Assembly (NCBI RefSeq): GCF_018595675.2 | Contig: NZ_CP092333.1 | Location: 1,698,001 to 1,762,000 of the forward strand | Source of the DNA: Flavihumibacter fluvii | Lineage (GTDB): Bacteria > Bacteroidota > Bacteroidia > Chitinophagales > Chitinophagaceae | Direction of reading: 5' to 3' | Length of the DNA: 64,000 bases | In this document: positions 18,377 through 27,484 of the stretch, piece by piece | Layout: every line of letters begins with the position of its first letter | How positions within the stretch are numbered: the first letter of the stretch is position 1 | The notes under the pieces: generated by a model | The model's database searches: none | Seen by the model: the letters and a program-made list of their open reading frames with translations, nothing else | What the model was told of the DNA's origin: nothing | Translations under genes and position numbers: made by a program

Positions 18377-19678
18377 TCAACGTTTAAATTCAATAAGATA
18401 CTCGGAAACATAAGGGCTCTTGCCATCATACTGGTCCTTGAAAAACAGGCGGGCTTTTTGTCCGAGGTTAAGTGAAGTATATTTATTTGCCTTGTCTTCG
18501 GCATTATTAACGGGTTGCAGGGAGGGATACCACACAATATGACCTGGCTTTTCCAATAATAGTTTTGGCTGCGTCCATTGCTGGGAATTATTGCCCATAC
18601 CCAGGTCAGCATTTGGATTGAAGGAGATATAAATACCACCACCTTTCCAGGAGGGGCCTTCTGCCCGGGCCATCAGCATGACCCAGCAATTCAGGTAATT
18701 ATTCCAACTCACCGATGGTCCCCAATAATATTTTGCAGTAGGTGATGAAGCCGGTCCGCCGCCTTCCTGCAAGGGAATCTGTATGGAACTGACTGGGATA
18801 CCTATACCATTAGACGGTTCATCAAACCTTTTTCCATTCCACCTTTTTGCTTTACCCACCGGATTGTCGAGGTCAGCAAGCGCGATCCTGGCCATACTGA
18901 TACATTGTCCAGCCCATTCAAAAGCTGTATCATATTTTTCCGGTTCATATATACCGGGATAACCATATTCGCCATAAAATATATACAGGTAATCACCATT
19001 GGCCACTGCAGATGGATCGCCAACTCCACCGGCAAAATTGATCCCGTTATTGTGCGGCCGAAGGATCATCCGCGGCTGGAGGTCTTCCAGGATGATTCCC
19101 CGGTCAGACCAGCTTCGTCCGCCATCGATGGATTTCATGATACCGATACGGCACACTGCTGTTTTAGTTTCCGGGCCTTTTAAACCCTGCGGCCAGTTGA
19201 CATCTTTATAGCCTTCCCCGGTAGTTGAATCAAACGGCAAAGTGGAAGGATAATTTTCATTGTGGTAGAGCGCAAACAGTGTTTTACCGGAAGTATCTTT
19301 TTTATCCTGAAAAAGTGTTTCAAACCAAACAGCACCGTGCAATCCGGGGTGGTTGACAGGCGCATTGGCCGGCATGATGGGTTCTGTAAATTCTGCTGAT
19401 GCCCTTCTGAAGGTTTCGTCCACCGTATTACCACTGGCATATTTCAATTCATGTGATTCACCCCACAAAGGGTCTTCACCATATTTTCCGGGAAATATCC
19501 TGAACGTATCCCCAACCCAGACTGTGGCCATATTACAATCCACAAATGAATTGAATACAAATGGTTCGGTTTCCACCAAAACGGCTTGAAGACCTGGTTT
19601 AGAAGGGGATTTACATGCTGAAAAAAACAGGAAACTAAGCGATAAAATGCTTTGGCAGGTTCGTTTTAGTAATTGCAT
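18377..19678 (-). CDS. Lipoprotein with predicted beta-propeller glycosidase-like fold
   Basis: A 433-residue lipoprotein (leader with FFSAC lipidation site at about residue 22). It contains one clear Asp-box-like motif (SIDGGRSWSDRG) and repeated short strands with Gly-Asp-Pro and Trp-rich turns (GGVGDPSAVANGDYLYIFYGEYG, given as GGVGDPSAV and YIFYGEYG), typical of five-bladed glycosidase propellers. I do not recognise a named family. It ends five bases before the GH97 start and is likely in the same transcript, which suggests a role in glycan binding or cleavage at the cell surface. Confidence 0.8.
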   Translation of the reverse strand: MQLLKRTCQSILSLSFLFFSACKSPSKPGLQAVLVETEPFVFNSFVDCNMATVWVGDTFRIFPGKYGEDPLWGESHELKYASGNTVDETFRRASAEFTEPIMPANAPVNHPGLHGAVWFETLFQDKKDTSGKTLFALYHNENYPSTLPFDSTTGEGYKDVNWPQGLKGPETKTAVCRIGIMKSIDGGRSWSDRGIILEDLQPRMILRPHNNGINFAGGVGDPSAVANGDYLYIFYGEYGYPGIYEPEKYDTAFEWAGQCISMARIALADLDNPVGKAKRWNGKRFDEPSNGIGIPVSSIQIPLQEGGGPASSPTAKYYWGPSVSWNNYLNCWVMLMARAEGPSWKGGGIYISFNPNADLGMGNNSQQWTQPKLLLEKPGHIVWYPSLQPVNNAEDKANKYTSLNLGQKARLFFKDQYDGKSPYVSEYLIEFKR

Positions 19679-19716
19679 CCTGTAAAATACTATTTTTTAC
19701 AGGTTCACAATGGCTA

Positions 19717-20409
19717 CTAACTATACCGGTCATTCCGCCAGGGGTACGCTGTATTGGAATACCCGCGTTCCTCCCAGAAACCCAATTTATTTTGTGTAAG
19801 GAATTCAATGTGATTGATCCATTTTGAACCTTTCCAGGCATATAATTGGGGCGTGATCATTCGTACCGGTCCGCCATGTTCTATTGGCAACGGCAAACCT
19901 TCAACACTATGCACCAATAAAACATCGGGCTTCAGTGCTTCTTCCAGGGAAAGGTTGGTTGTATAACCATCATAGCCATAACATAAGATATGTGTTGCCG
20001 ACTCTAAAGGTTGAACAAGGGCAGCGAGGTCAAGGAGCCTGACACCCAGCCAGGACATATTCAATTTGGACCAGGTGGTTACGCAATGGAAGTCAGAATT
20101 ATCTTCAATTTGCGGAAGAGCCATAAAACTTGGCCAATCCAGGCATACCGGGTATTCCACTGCCCCATCAATGACCAACTGCCAGTCGGACTGCGCTATA
20201 TCCGGCTGGATGCCCAGATCTAGCACCGGCCATTTTTGTGTGACCGTTTGTCCAACTGGCACCTGGGGCATGCCATGCCGGTTTATCGGTCCTGAACCCC
20301 TTGGGGTTGCATCGGCAACAGATGGTGTATTGCGGATCTTCTCCTCGAACCGGGCTTTTAATTTCATCCGGGCCTCAATAATTTTTTGTGTTTTTGGGCT
20401 TTCTTCCAT
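19717..20409 (-). CDS. Molybdopterin-dependent oxidoreductase, sulfite-oxidase fold (cytoplasmic)
   Basis: A 230-residue protein holding only the molybdopterin-binding domain. Cys109 in DFHCVTTWSKLNMSW is the expected molybdenum ligand, and the C-terminal ERGYSNTAYPWRNDRY is typical of the small sulfite-oxidase-like group. No signal peptide, heme or dimerisation domain is seen, so it differs from MsrP and plant or animal sulfite oxidase. The substrate is unknown. It starts close to the divergent zinc dehydrogenase gene (114 bases) and precedes the lipoprotein-GH97 pair on the same strand. Confidence 0.88.
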   Translation of the reverse strand: MEESPKTQKIIEARMKLKARFEEKIRNTPSVADATPRGSGPINRHGMPQVPVGQTVTQKWPVLDLGIQPDIAQSDWQLVIDGAVEYPVCLDWPSFMALPQIEDNSDFHCVTTWSKLNMSWLGVRLLDLAALVQPLESATHILCYGYDGYTTNLSLEEALKPDVLLVHSVEGLPLPIEHGGPVRMITPQLYAWKGSKWINHIEFLTQNKLGFWEERGYSNTAYPWRNDRYS

Positions 20410-20523
20410 AGGCGCAAAATTACATTCCGTCCTATCAAATAGTTGTAAAATATTAACCGATTGGATGCAGACTCTAAAAATTGACCGAAATTAACCGCAC
20501 ATTATTTTTGGCCTGACAATTAC

Positions 20524-21537
20524 ATGAAAGCTATTATTTGCACAAAACCAGGAAATTTAAACTTCATCAACTTACCTGAGCCTAAGTTGACGCCAGGGCA
20601 CGCTATTCTTAAAATAAAAAGGATAAATATTTGTGGCACTGACCTGCATGCCTTTGAAGGGACACAACCCTACTTTAATTACCCAAGGATACTGGGCCAT
20701 GAATTAGCCGGTGAACTGGTGGCGTTGGATGATGTGGAAGGATTTACCATTGGGGAGTCTGTAACCATAATACCCTATTTCAACTGTAATGCCTGCCTGG
20801 CCTGCAGGAGCGGCAAACCCAATTGTTGTGCTAATATCAAGGTATGTGGGGTGCATATTGACGGTGGAATGGCAGAATATTATGCTGTGCCCTCCTATTC
20901 CCTCGTCCATAGCATGGGCATCCAGACCGAAGATCTTGCCATGGTAGAACCATTGGCAATTGGCGCCCATGGTATCAGGAGGGCCGGGGTAAAGGAAGGT
21001 GAATTTGTTATTGTAATGGGTGCGGGGCCAATAGGATTGGGTACGATCGAGTTTGCCCGCCTAGCCGGGGCCAGGGTAATTGTGCTGGACGTAAATGCCA
21101 AAAGGCTGGCCTTCGCTAAAGAACATATGGGTGCGGAATTCACAATAAATGCTCTACATCCTGGCAATACTGAGGCTGTTCGTGAGATCACCCGCGGTGA
21201 TATGGCTTCTGTAGTCATAGACGCAACAGGTAGCCAAAAAGCGATAAATAATGGTCTTAATTTTCTGGGGCATGGCGGCACCTATGTATTGATAGGATTA
21301 CAGAAAGGAGACCTGGTTTTCAGCCATCCGGAATTCCACAAAAGGGAAACCACGTTAATGAGTAGCCGAAATGCTACAAGGGAGGATTTTGACCACGTGA
21401 TGTCCGTCATCCGTGAAGGATTGATCCATCCTACAAAATACATTTCGGAAACCGTACCATTTGAACAGGCCATACCAGCATTCGCTGAATGGACGGGTGC
21501 TCCCAATGACCTAATTAAACTCGCTATCCAGCTTTGA
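20524..21537 (+). CDS. Zinc-dependent alcohol dehydrogenase family oxidoreductase
   Basis: A 337-residue medium-chain dehydrogenase. Catalytic zinc ligands are Cys37, His59 and Glu60 (ICGTDLH, GHE). Structural zinc ligands are Cys88, Cys91, Cys94 and Cys102. The Rossmann motif is VMGAGPIGLG. Relatives of this type oxidise sugar acids and polyols (L-galactonate, L-idonate, galactitol phosphate, threonine). The nearby hexuronate genes make a sugar-acid substrate plausible, but this is inference. It is a single gene, divergent from the molybdenum enzyme. Confidence 0.9.
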   Translation: MKAIICTKPGNLNFINLPEPKLTPGHAILKIKRINICGTDLHAFEGTQPYFNYPRILGHELAGELVALDDVEGFTIGESVTIIPYFNCNACLACRSGKPNCCANIKVCGVHIDGGMAEYYAVPSYSLVHSMGIQTEDLAMVEPLAIGAHGIRRAGVKEGEFVIVMGAGPIGLGTIEFARLAGARVIVLDVNAKRLAFAKEHMGAEFTINALHPGNTEAVREITRGDMASVVIDATGSQKAINNGLNFLGHGGTYVLIGLQKGDLVFSHPEFHKRETTLMSSRNATREDFDHVMSVIREGLIHPTKYISETVPFEQAIPAFAEWTGAPNDLIKLAIQL

Positions 21538-21545
21538 TAAAATGA

Positions 21546-22592
21546 TCACAATTCCCAACCTACTGAGAAGCTTAGCACATAATCTGTCTCTTTCCCTTTT
21601 TCAGCCGGTCGGTTATCATAGTTAACTGTCACACCAACCCTAAGGTAGAAATCCTTCGGGAAATCGTATTTGACATCCAGCTTTACATCAGAACGCCAGC
21701 GACCACCTTCTGTAAAACTTGGATAAACAAAAACGGAATTAGACAGGTTAAGGTCACCAATATCAAACAGGTTAAGGTCAGAACCTACAAAGCCTTCCAG
21801 GCTGGTCCTTTTAGAAGTCTCGTTTGAAAATGTTTCATTGTTCAAGGATAGTCCGCCTAACGCTTTCCAGTATTTTTTATTGGTATGTATTAGGAATTTA
21901 CCAGCCCCTAATTTGGCAGTAGTACGCAATTGCAGCGCCTGTTCTGTATTGCTTAACCAGTTAATCGAAGCCCAGGCCAGCCAGTCCTTGGGAAGGTAAT
22001 AAGTATATGCTGCATTGCCTTCAAACCTCATGGTAGCATCAACACTATCCTGCATGCTTCTAAGCGCATCGAATGAAAAATCAAGGCCCCATTTATCGGC
22101 GAGATAACCAAACTTGGTTCGACCGTTTACCTGGATAAGGTTATTGGCTTTGGTAAGATCCAATCCAAAGTCCACATTTGCATAGGCGCGGCTCCAGAAA
22201 TCCGATGCCAGGCCTTTCAGGTACACAATTTCTGAAAGCTTTGATTCGAGGGTTTCTTCGGCACCATTGCCTGCCTTCCTGCCTTTCAATAATAATTTAC
22301 TGGAATCTCCTGTTGATTCAATGGTTCCATTGAACCTGAGCCCATTAGTTAGTGTGATAAGGAAAATGGTACCTGTTTTTATTGACTTTACTTTTTCCCA
22401 TTCGATATTGAAATCCTTATCTGAATAATCTGTTTCAACAATAACAATACCTTTATCCAGGCTCTTGATCTCCCCGATAATACTATTTCTATTTTTGAAA
22501 TGCAGGGTATCCTTATTAGATTGTGCCATGGTTATAATGGGAATCATAAACATGGCAACGAAAATTGCCAATTTTACTACTCTCATAAACAT
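21546..22592 (-). CDS. DUF481 outer-membrane beta-barrel protein
   Basis: A 348-residue exported protein. After the leader (ending MAQS) comes a small domain (about 25-125) rich in short strands, with ITLTNGLRFNGTIEST. A DUF481/YdiY-like barrel follows (about 135-348), ending in aromatic-rich strands and a terminal WEL. The family is porin-like or of unknown role and is often salt-induced. It lies 43 bases after the BamA-like barrel gene on the same strand, so the two may be co-expressed. Confidence 0.85.
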   Translation of the reverse strand: MFMRVVKLAIFVAMFMIPIITMAQSNKDTLHFKNRNSIIGEIKSLDKGIVIVETDYSDKDFNIEWEKVKSIKTGTIFLITLTNGLRFNGTIESTGDSSKLLLKGRKAGNGAEETLESKLSEIVYLKGLASDFWSRAYANVDFGLDLTKANNLIQVNGRTKFGYLADKWGLDFSFDALRSMQDSVDATMRFEGNAAYTYYLPKDWLAWASINWLSNTEQALQLRTTAKLGAGKFLIHTNKKYWKALGGLSLNNETFSNETSKRTSLEGFVGSDLNLFDIGDLNLSNSVFVYPSFTEGGRWRSDVKLDVKYDFPKDFYLRVGVTVNYDNRPAEKGKETDYVLSFSVGWEL

Positions 22593-22635
22593 AATTTGAA
22601 TTTAAAGTTAATTATCGATTATAAACTCAAACACT

Positions 22636-23817
22636 TCACCTGTTCCAGTTATGCCCAAAGACTATATACCAACCCCAGCTATCAGGTCCTTTAGCGACAT
22701 CAATTCCTGCACGCACGCGAAAAGCCCGCGCGATCTGGTACCGGAATCCCCCGCCATAATTATACACATTCGCGGCTTTTAAAAAACTATAATCATTTAC
22801 AAAAGTTTTTCCATATCCCAAAAAACCCACCAGGCTCCATCGGCCGGTTAGATCAAATCGTTGCTCTGTTTCGGCCACCAGGGTGGTCTGGCCCTGGTAC
22901 CGCATGGCCGGGATACCCCGTAACATAATTGAAGGCAAAAGGTAGAAAGGCGGATCCTGGAAAACATGATGTCCTTCAAGCCTTAATCCGCTGATCCAGT
23001 TATCGCGTATCGGGAAGAACCAGTTCACGAGCTCATTCATTTTTTGGTAGTTGAAATCACTTCCGGTCCAATTATCATCCATGGTATACAGCAAGTTAAC
23101 CCGGAGCCCTTTATCGGGAGTAAAAATACTGTTTCGTTTATCCCAATCCAGAAAAAAACCCAGGGTTCCGATATTGCTGACCATTTCTTTTGATGTGATG
23201 AAATCAGGGAGGTCACCACTAAACCTTGGTTTAACTACAGTATGGGCGAACATATATTGCAGTCCCGCATAAAGGTCCGTCTTTGGAATCTCTTTACTTA
23301 TGGAAACAAAAACTGGTAACATCTCAAAGTTGAATGAATATTTCTTTTCCCCGCCATCAGCAATTGTGCGGTAAAAATCAAGGTTAATATCCGCATAAGC
23401 GGCCCCTATTCGGTATTTGACACCAGCCTTGGGGAAAGAACCCATCCTGCCGCCACCGACAGCCCAACTTCCATTGGCGGTCAGCAAACCGACACCGGCA
23501 GTAATATCCGGGGGCGTATATCCCTTCCTGTTGGGTTCTTCCTTTCGGGGTGATATAAAAAGTGGGGCCGCGGCAACACCGAACCCACCTAGTGCTGGCT
23601 CTGTAATGATCATCATAACCGGTACAAAACCATTGGCTTTCAGCACAAATTCACTTAGGTCTAATTTTCCATCAAGGGTGTCCTTTATAAGTTCTTTTAA
23701 TTTCTTTTTTCCGGTTTTGTCTTGTTCCTGTGAAAGTACCGGATAGGAAAAGCAAAGCATTACTGATAGGAATATCGCTGCAAGTATAAGTCCAGAAGAT
23801 CTGTGAATGCATTTCAT
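22636..23817 (-). CDS. BamA/TamA-like (Omp85 surface-antigen barrel) outer-membrane protein
   Basis: The reading frame opens at 23946, but the first 43 codons read like non-coding sequence and the ATG at 23817 begins a good signal peptide (MKCIHRSSGLILAAIF, cleavage after VLSQ). That start gives 393 residues. A short Lys-rich linker is followed by a beta-barrel with GGFGVAAAPLF, repeated alternating strands and a final IVFGHNWNR strand, as in short Omp85-type barrels that lack POTRA domains. Such proteins are of unknown function in Bacteroidota. Confidence 0.82.
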   Translation of the reverse strand: MKCIHRSSGLILAAIFLSVMLCFSYPVLSQEQDKTGKKKLKELIKDTLDGKLDLSEFVLKANGFVPVMMIITEPALGGFGVAAAPLFISPRKEEPNRKGYTPPDITAGVGLLTANGSWAVGGGRMGSFPKAGVKYRIGAAYADINLDFYRTIADGGEKKYSFNFEMLPVFVSISKEIPKTDLYAGLQYMFAHTVVKPRFSGDLPDFITSKEMVSNIGTLGFFLDWDKRNSIFTPDKGLRVNLLYTMDDNWTGSDFNYQKMNELVNWFFPIRDNWISGLRLEGHHVFQDPPFYLLPSIMLRGIPAMRYQGQTTLVAETEQRFDLTGRWSLVGFLGYGKTFVNDYSFLKAANVYNYGGGFRYQIARAFRVRAGIDVAKGPDSWGWYIVFGHNWNR

Positions 23818-24039
23818 GTTTACGAATTTACTCAGTAAATCATTCTGAAAACAGATCATTATCCGAAAATTTATACTGCTGGTGATACTCCTGGTTACTG
23901 AATCGGGAAATTGATAATCAACAACCCTGCGAATAAAAATGAACAACTATTGGGGAAAAAATTCAATATTGCAGCATTTAAAAAATACATTTAAGCAGAT
24001 GGAATTATTCCATTGAATGAATTTTAAATAAATGGATGA

Positions 24040-25554
24040 ATGGGCAACAACATAACCATAAGACTTTCCGGTAATAATCTGGGAAACATCACAGCAGAAA
24101 ACCTTGTTAAACCATCACCTGAAATGCTGCAACTTCCCGAAAAAGTACTGCAATTTGGGACGGGAGCCTTATTACGTGGACTTCCAGATTATTTTATTGA
24201 TGAAGCCAATAGAAAAGGATTCTTCAATGGCAGGATCGTTGTGGTAAAATCAACCGGAACAGGCAGTACTGATGCTTTTGATGAACAAGATGGATTGTAT
24301 ACACTTTGTATCAGGGGTATTGAGAAAGGGCAGAAAATCAGCATGAATATTATTAATGGTTCCATCAGCCGGGTGATTGCAGCTAATGAAAACTGGATTA
24401 CAGTTTTGGACCTGGCTAAAGACCCGGCCGTGCAGATTGTTATTTCAAATACCACAGAAGTCGGCATACAATATATTGAGGAATCTATATTCGGATCTGT
24501 CCCAAAATCCTTCCCCGGCAAACTACTTGCCTGCCTGTATGCACGATACACGTCCTTCGAAGATATTACGAATGCAGGCATGATAATCCTACCCACTGAA
24601 CTGATCTCTGATAATGGGGCAACGCTGGCAGCAGTCCTGGTAAAACTGGCTGAATACAATAAACTTGACGCCCCTTTCATCCGATGGTTAACTTCAGCTA
24701 ATATTTTTTGTAATACTCTTGTTGATTGTATTGTTCCGGGCTACCCTGATGAAAGCTTCCGAAAAACCTTTGAAGCAGATTTTGGGTACACCGACCAATT
24801 GCTCACCGTAACTGAAGCCTATCGGTTGTGGGCCATCGAAGGCGACGAATCGTTGGCGCAAAAGCTCAGTTTTGCAACACTGGAAAATGGCATTGTGATA
24901 GCTCCAGATATCCAGAAATTCAAGGAACTCAAATTGCGGCTGCTAAATGGTACGCATACATTAAGTTGTGGATTGGCATTTTTCTGTGGCATCCCAACCG
25001 TTAAAGCAGCTATGGATGATCCGGCAATGGCACAGTTCATCAGTGATACGATGCTACAGGAAATAGCTCCTGCTATTCCCTATTCCATTCCAACAGATGA
25101 AGCCCTGAGTTTTGCTCACCAGGTATTGGACCGGTTCCGGAATCCGGGAATAGCCCATCCATGGTTGAGTATCACCATGCAATACAGTTCGAAAATCAGG
25201 CAGCGTTGCATTCCCGTTTTGCAGCAATATGTAAATCAATTCAACACCATACCGAGGAATTTTGCACTGGGTTTTGCTGCCTATCTGTTATTTTCAAAAG
25301 CCACAAAAAAGGAAGGGGAAAAATATTTTGGGAACCGGAAGGGAAATGACTATGTGATCAATGATGACCAGGCAGCATACTATTACGAATTGTGGCAGTA
25401 TAATTCATATAAAGACGTTGTTAAAGAGGTTTTGAGAAATCCGGGCTTGTGGGGTACAGACCTAAGCCACATCCCAGGATTTGAAGTACAGGTGACCCAA
25501 GACCTTGAAGCATTAATGAATGAAGGAGGTATGAAAGTTTTACAAAGTTTGTAG
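24040..25554 (+). CDS. uxaB: Tagaturonate reductase (altronate oxidoreductase) family
   Basis: A 504-residue member of the polyol-specific long-chain dehydrogenase family. Segments VLQFGTGALLRG, DGLYTLCIRG, ISNTTEVGI, NTLVDCIVPGYP and LLNGTHT match UxaB closely, and the ending DLSHIPGFEVQVTQDLEA does too. UxaB reduces tagaturonate to altronate with NADH. In this window the dehydratase present is UxuA (mannonate), not UxaA (altronate), so the enzyme may act on fructuronate instead or as well. The gene converges on exuT with one base between their stops, so the two are not co-transcribed. Confidence 0.88.
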   Translation: MGNNITIRLSGNNLGNITAENLVKPSPEMLQLPEKVLQFGTGALLRGLPDYFIDEANRKGFFNGRIVVVKSTGTGSTDAFDEQDGLYTLCIRGIEKGQKISMNIINGSISRVIAANENWITVLDLAKDPAVQIVISNTTEVGIQYIEESIFGSVPKSFPGKLLACLYARYTSFEDITNAGMIILPTELISDNGATLAAVLVKLAEYNKLDAPFIRWLTSANIFCNTLVDCIVPGYPDESFRKTFEADFGYTDQLLTVTEAYRLWAIEGDESLAQKLSFATLENGIVIAPDIQKFKELKLRLLNGTHTLSCGLAFFCGIPTVKAAMDDPAMAQFISDTMLQEIAPAIPYSIPTDEALSFAHQVLDRFRNPGIAHPWLSITMQYSSKIRQRCIPVLQQYVNQFNTIPRNFALGFAAYLLFSKATKKEGEKYFGNRKGNDYVINDDQAAYYYELWQYNSYKDVVKEVLRNPGLWGTDLSHIPGFEVQVTQDLEALMNEGGMKVLQSL

Positions 25555-25555
25555 C

Positions 25556-26893
25556 CTAACGTTTATTATATACCATACTGAATTGTGGAACCAGCCAACG
25601 CATGATCAGCCAGGCTGCAACATAGGCCAGTCCGCAATAGATGAATAGGATCTGGTATCCGGTTTCGATCTTACCCATCGATTTATACCAGTCAAATAAA
25701 TAACCCGCGGCCTTTGAAATGGCAATACCACCTAAACCACCGGCCATACCGCCAATTCCGGTAACTGTTCCAATAGTGGGTTTGGGAAACATATCAGATA
25801 CTGTCGTATAAATATTGGCACTCCAGGCCTGGTGGGCCGCAGCAGCAAGTCCGATGATGCCCAAAGCGAACCAGAGACTATACCCTCCCAAAAACTGAGT
25901 GACAACTACCGGTATAGCACATAGGGCAAACAAGAACATCGCTGTACGGCGAGCTTTGAATACAGGAAACCCTTTACGGATAAAATAGATCGGCAACCAT
26001 CCTCCGAAGACGCTACCGGCAGCAGCAATTATATAAACCAATGCAACGGGTATGGATATATTGGTACTTACCAGGCCATATTGTTCCTTAAGAAAATCGG
26101 GCAACCAGAACAGGTAAAACCACCATACCCCGTCAGTCATGAATTTTCCTATGGCAAATGCCCAGGTCTGTTTAAACTGAAACAGTTGTGACCAACTCAT
26201 ATTCTGGTCTTTCACTGCCCCATCCTGCTGAATAAAATCTTCTGTATCGGAATGGATGTAGGCTAATTCATTTGCACCAACATATTTGCTTTTTAAAGGC
26301 GTCTGATAGAAGATGTACCAGAAAATCAACCACACAAAACCAACGGCCCCGGTAAGGATAAAGGCCCAACGCCAGCCCCATGCTGCGGCAATGAATGGAA
26401 CGGTTAAGGGAGCTACAATGGCCCCGAAATTGGTGCCGGCATTGAAAATTCCTGTTGCAAGGGCCCGCTCTTTCTTGGGAAACCATTCCGCCATAGTTTT
26501 AATTGCCGCTGGAAAATTCCCGGATTCAGAAACACCCAGCGCTGCACGAGCAACCAGGAAACCGCCGGTTGAACTGACTAATGCATGCCCCATTGCGGCA
26601 AAACTCCATGCGACCAGCGACAATGCATATCCTAACTTGGTACCCAACCTATCAATAAGCCGGCCTGCTCCGAACATAGCAAGGGCGTATGTAACCTGGA
26701 ATGCTACAGTTATATTGGCATAATCAGTTTTAGTCCAACCAAATTCTGCATCCAGGGTTGATTTAAGCAGGCTGATCACTTGCCGGTCGAGGTAATTAAT
26801 AGTTGTAGCAAAAAACACTAATGAGCAGATGGTCCAGCGGTAATTACCGATAACTTGTTCAGCAGGGTGGATGGGCATTTTCTCAGGCATCAT
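25556..26893 (-). CDS. Hexuronate/sugar-acid MFS transporter, ExuT-like
   Basis: A 445-residue transporter of the anion:cation symporter branch of the major facilitator superfamily, with twelve predicted membrane helices. INYLDRQVISLL in helix 1, GAGRLIDRLGTKLGY after helix 2, and the ESGNFPAAIKTMAEWFPKKERALATG stretch (seen here as ESGNFPAAIK and WFPKKERA) are signatures of hexuronate and galactonate porters. The start is taken as the ATG at 26893; a TTG directly before it is also open. Context (UxaB, UxuA, UxaC) supports glucuronate or galacturonate import with protons. Confidence 0.88.
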   Translation of the reverse strand: MMPEKMPIHPAEQVIGNYRWTICSLVFFATTINYLDRQVISLLKSTLDAEFGWTKTDYANITVAFQVTYALAMFGAGRLIDRLGTKLGYALSLVAWSFAAMGHALVSSTGGFLVARAALGVSESGNFPAAIKTMAEWFPKKERALATGIFNAGTNFGAIVAPLTVPFIAAAWGWRWAFILTGAVGFVWLIFWYIFYQTPLKSKYVGANELAYIHSDTEDFIQQDGAVKDQNMSWSQLFQFKQTWAFAIGKFMTDGVWWFYLFWLPDFLKEQYGLVSTNISIPVALVYIIAAAGSVFGGWLPIYFIRKGFPVFKARRTAMFLFALCAIPVVVTQFLGGYSLWFALGIIGLAAAAHQAWSANIYTTVSDMFPKPTIGTVTGIGGMAGGLGGIAISKAAGYLFDWYKSMGKIETGYQILFIYCGLAYVAAWLIMRWLVPQFSMVYNKR

Positions 26894-26896
26894 CAA

Positions 26897-27436
26897 TTAC
26901 TTTTGCATTTTCAGGTAAAACTCACCTTCAGTAACGCGTTTGATATTTCCGGTGCTTATATAATCTTCGTAATAATCGCCACTAAATGTACCCCGTGCCA
27001 CTTTTTCATTGAGTTCAGTAATCTGGACTATAAAATGATTTTGAATAGTGACAGCATTATTGATGGCATCATTATATACCTCCTGCCCTGCACCATATTC
27101 CACATAAGTTGCAGGGTCAAAAAAACCAGACATGACTTCAAACCTGGATTCATTATCAGTATAAGTGCCAGCCGGCACCCTGACATTATCTTCCAGTGAA
27201 TTGATTACAATTCCAAATATTTTAGAATTGACAGAATCGGCATTTCGGCCACCTAAGGCAAATGCCCATATCTCAATGTCATTATCCTCGCCTGCAGCGG
27301 CATCCACATTAAATGTGGTAGGTACCCCATCTATTTTGCAACTAAGGTGATAATTGGTGTCTTCGACTACAGAATTTTCTTTACCACAGGATAAAAGCAA
27401 CGTAGCCATCAGAATCAATGGAAATATTTTTTTCAT
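26897..27436 (-). CDS. DUF6252-like lipoprotein
   Basis: A 179-residue lipoprotein with lipidation site LLLSC at about residue 17. The body (HLSCKIDGVPTTFNV, then about eight short beta-strands and a GTFSGDYYE segment near the end) fits the small beta-sandwich lipoproteins of Bacteroidota grouped as DUF6252. Function is unknown. It sits upstream of exuT on the same strand, with the exuT start three bases past its stop, so the two could share a transcript. No metabolic link is evident. Confidence 0.8.
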   Translation of the reverse strand: MKKIFPLILMATLLLSCGKENSVVEDTNYHLSCKIDGVPTTFNVDAAAGEDNDIEIWAFALGGRNADSVNSKIFGIVINSLEDNVRVPAGTYTDNESRFEVMSGFFDPATYVEYGAGQEVYNDAINNAVTIQNHFIVQITELNEKVARGTFSGDYYEDYISTGNIKRVTEGEFYLKMQK

Positions 27437-27484
27437 TCTATTTAATAAGGAGTATTAAATAGTCAAATTAAGGATATTCTCTAA

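Noticed and set aside
23818-23946. 43-codon N-terminal extension of the Omp85-like gene
   Set aside because: The extension does not look like leader or domain sequence, and a good signal peptide begins at 23817.
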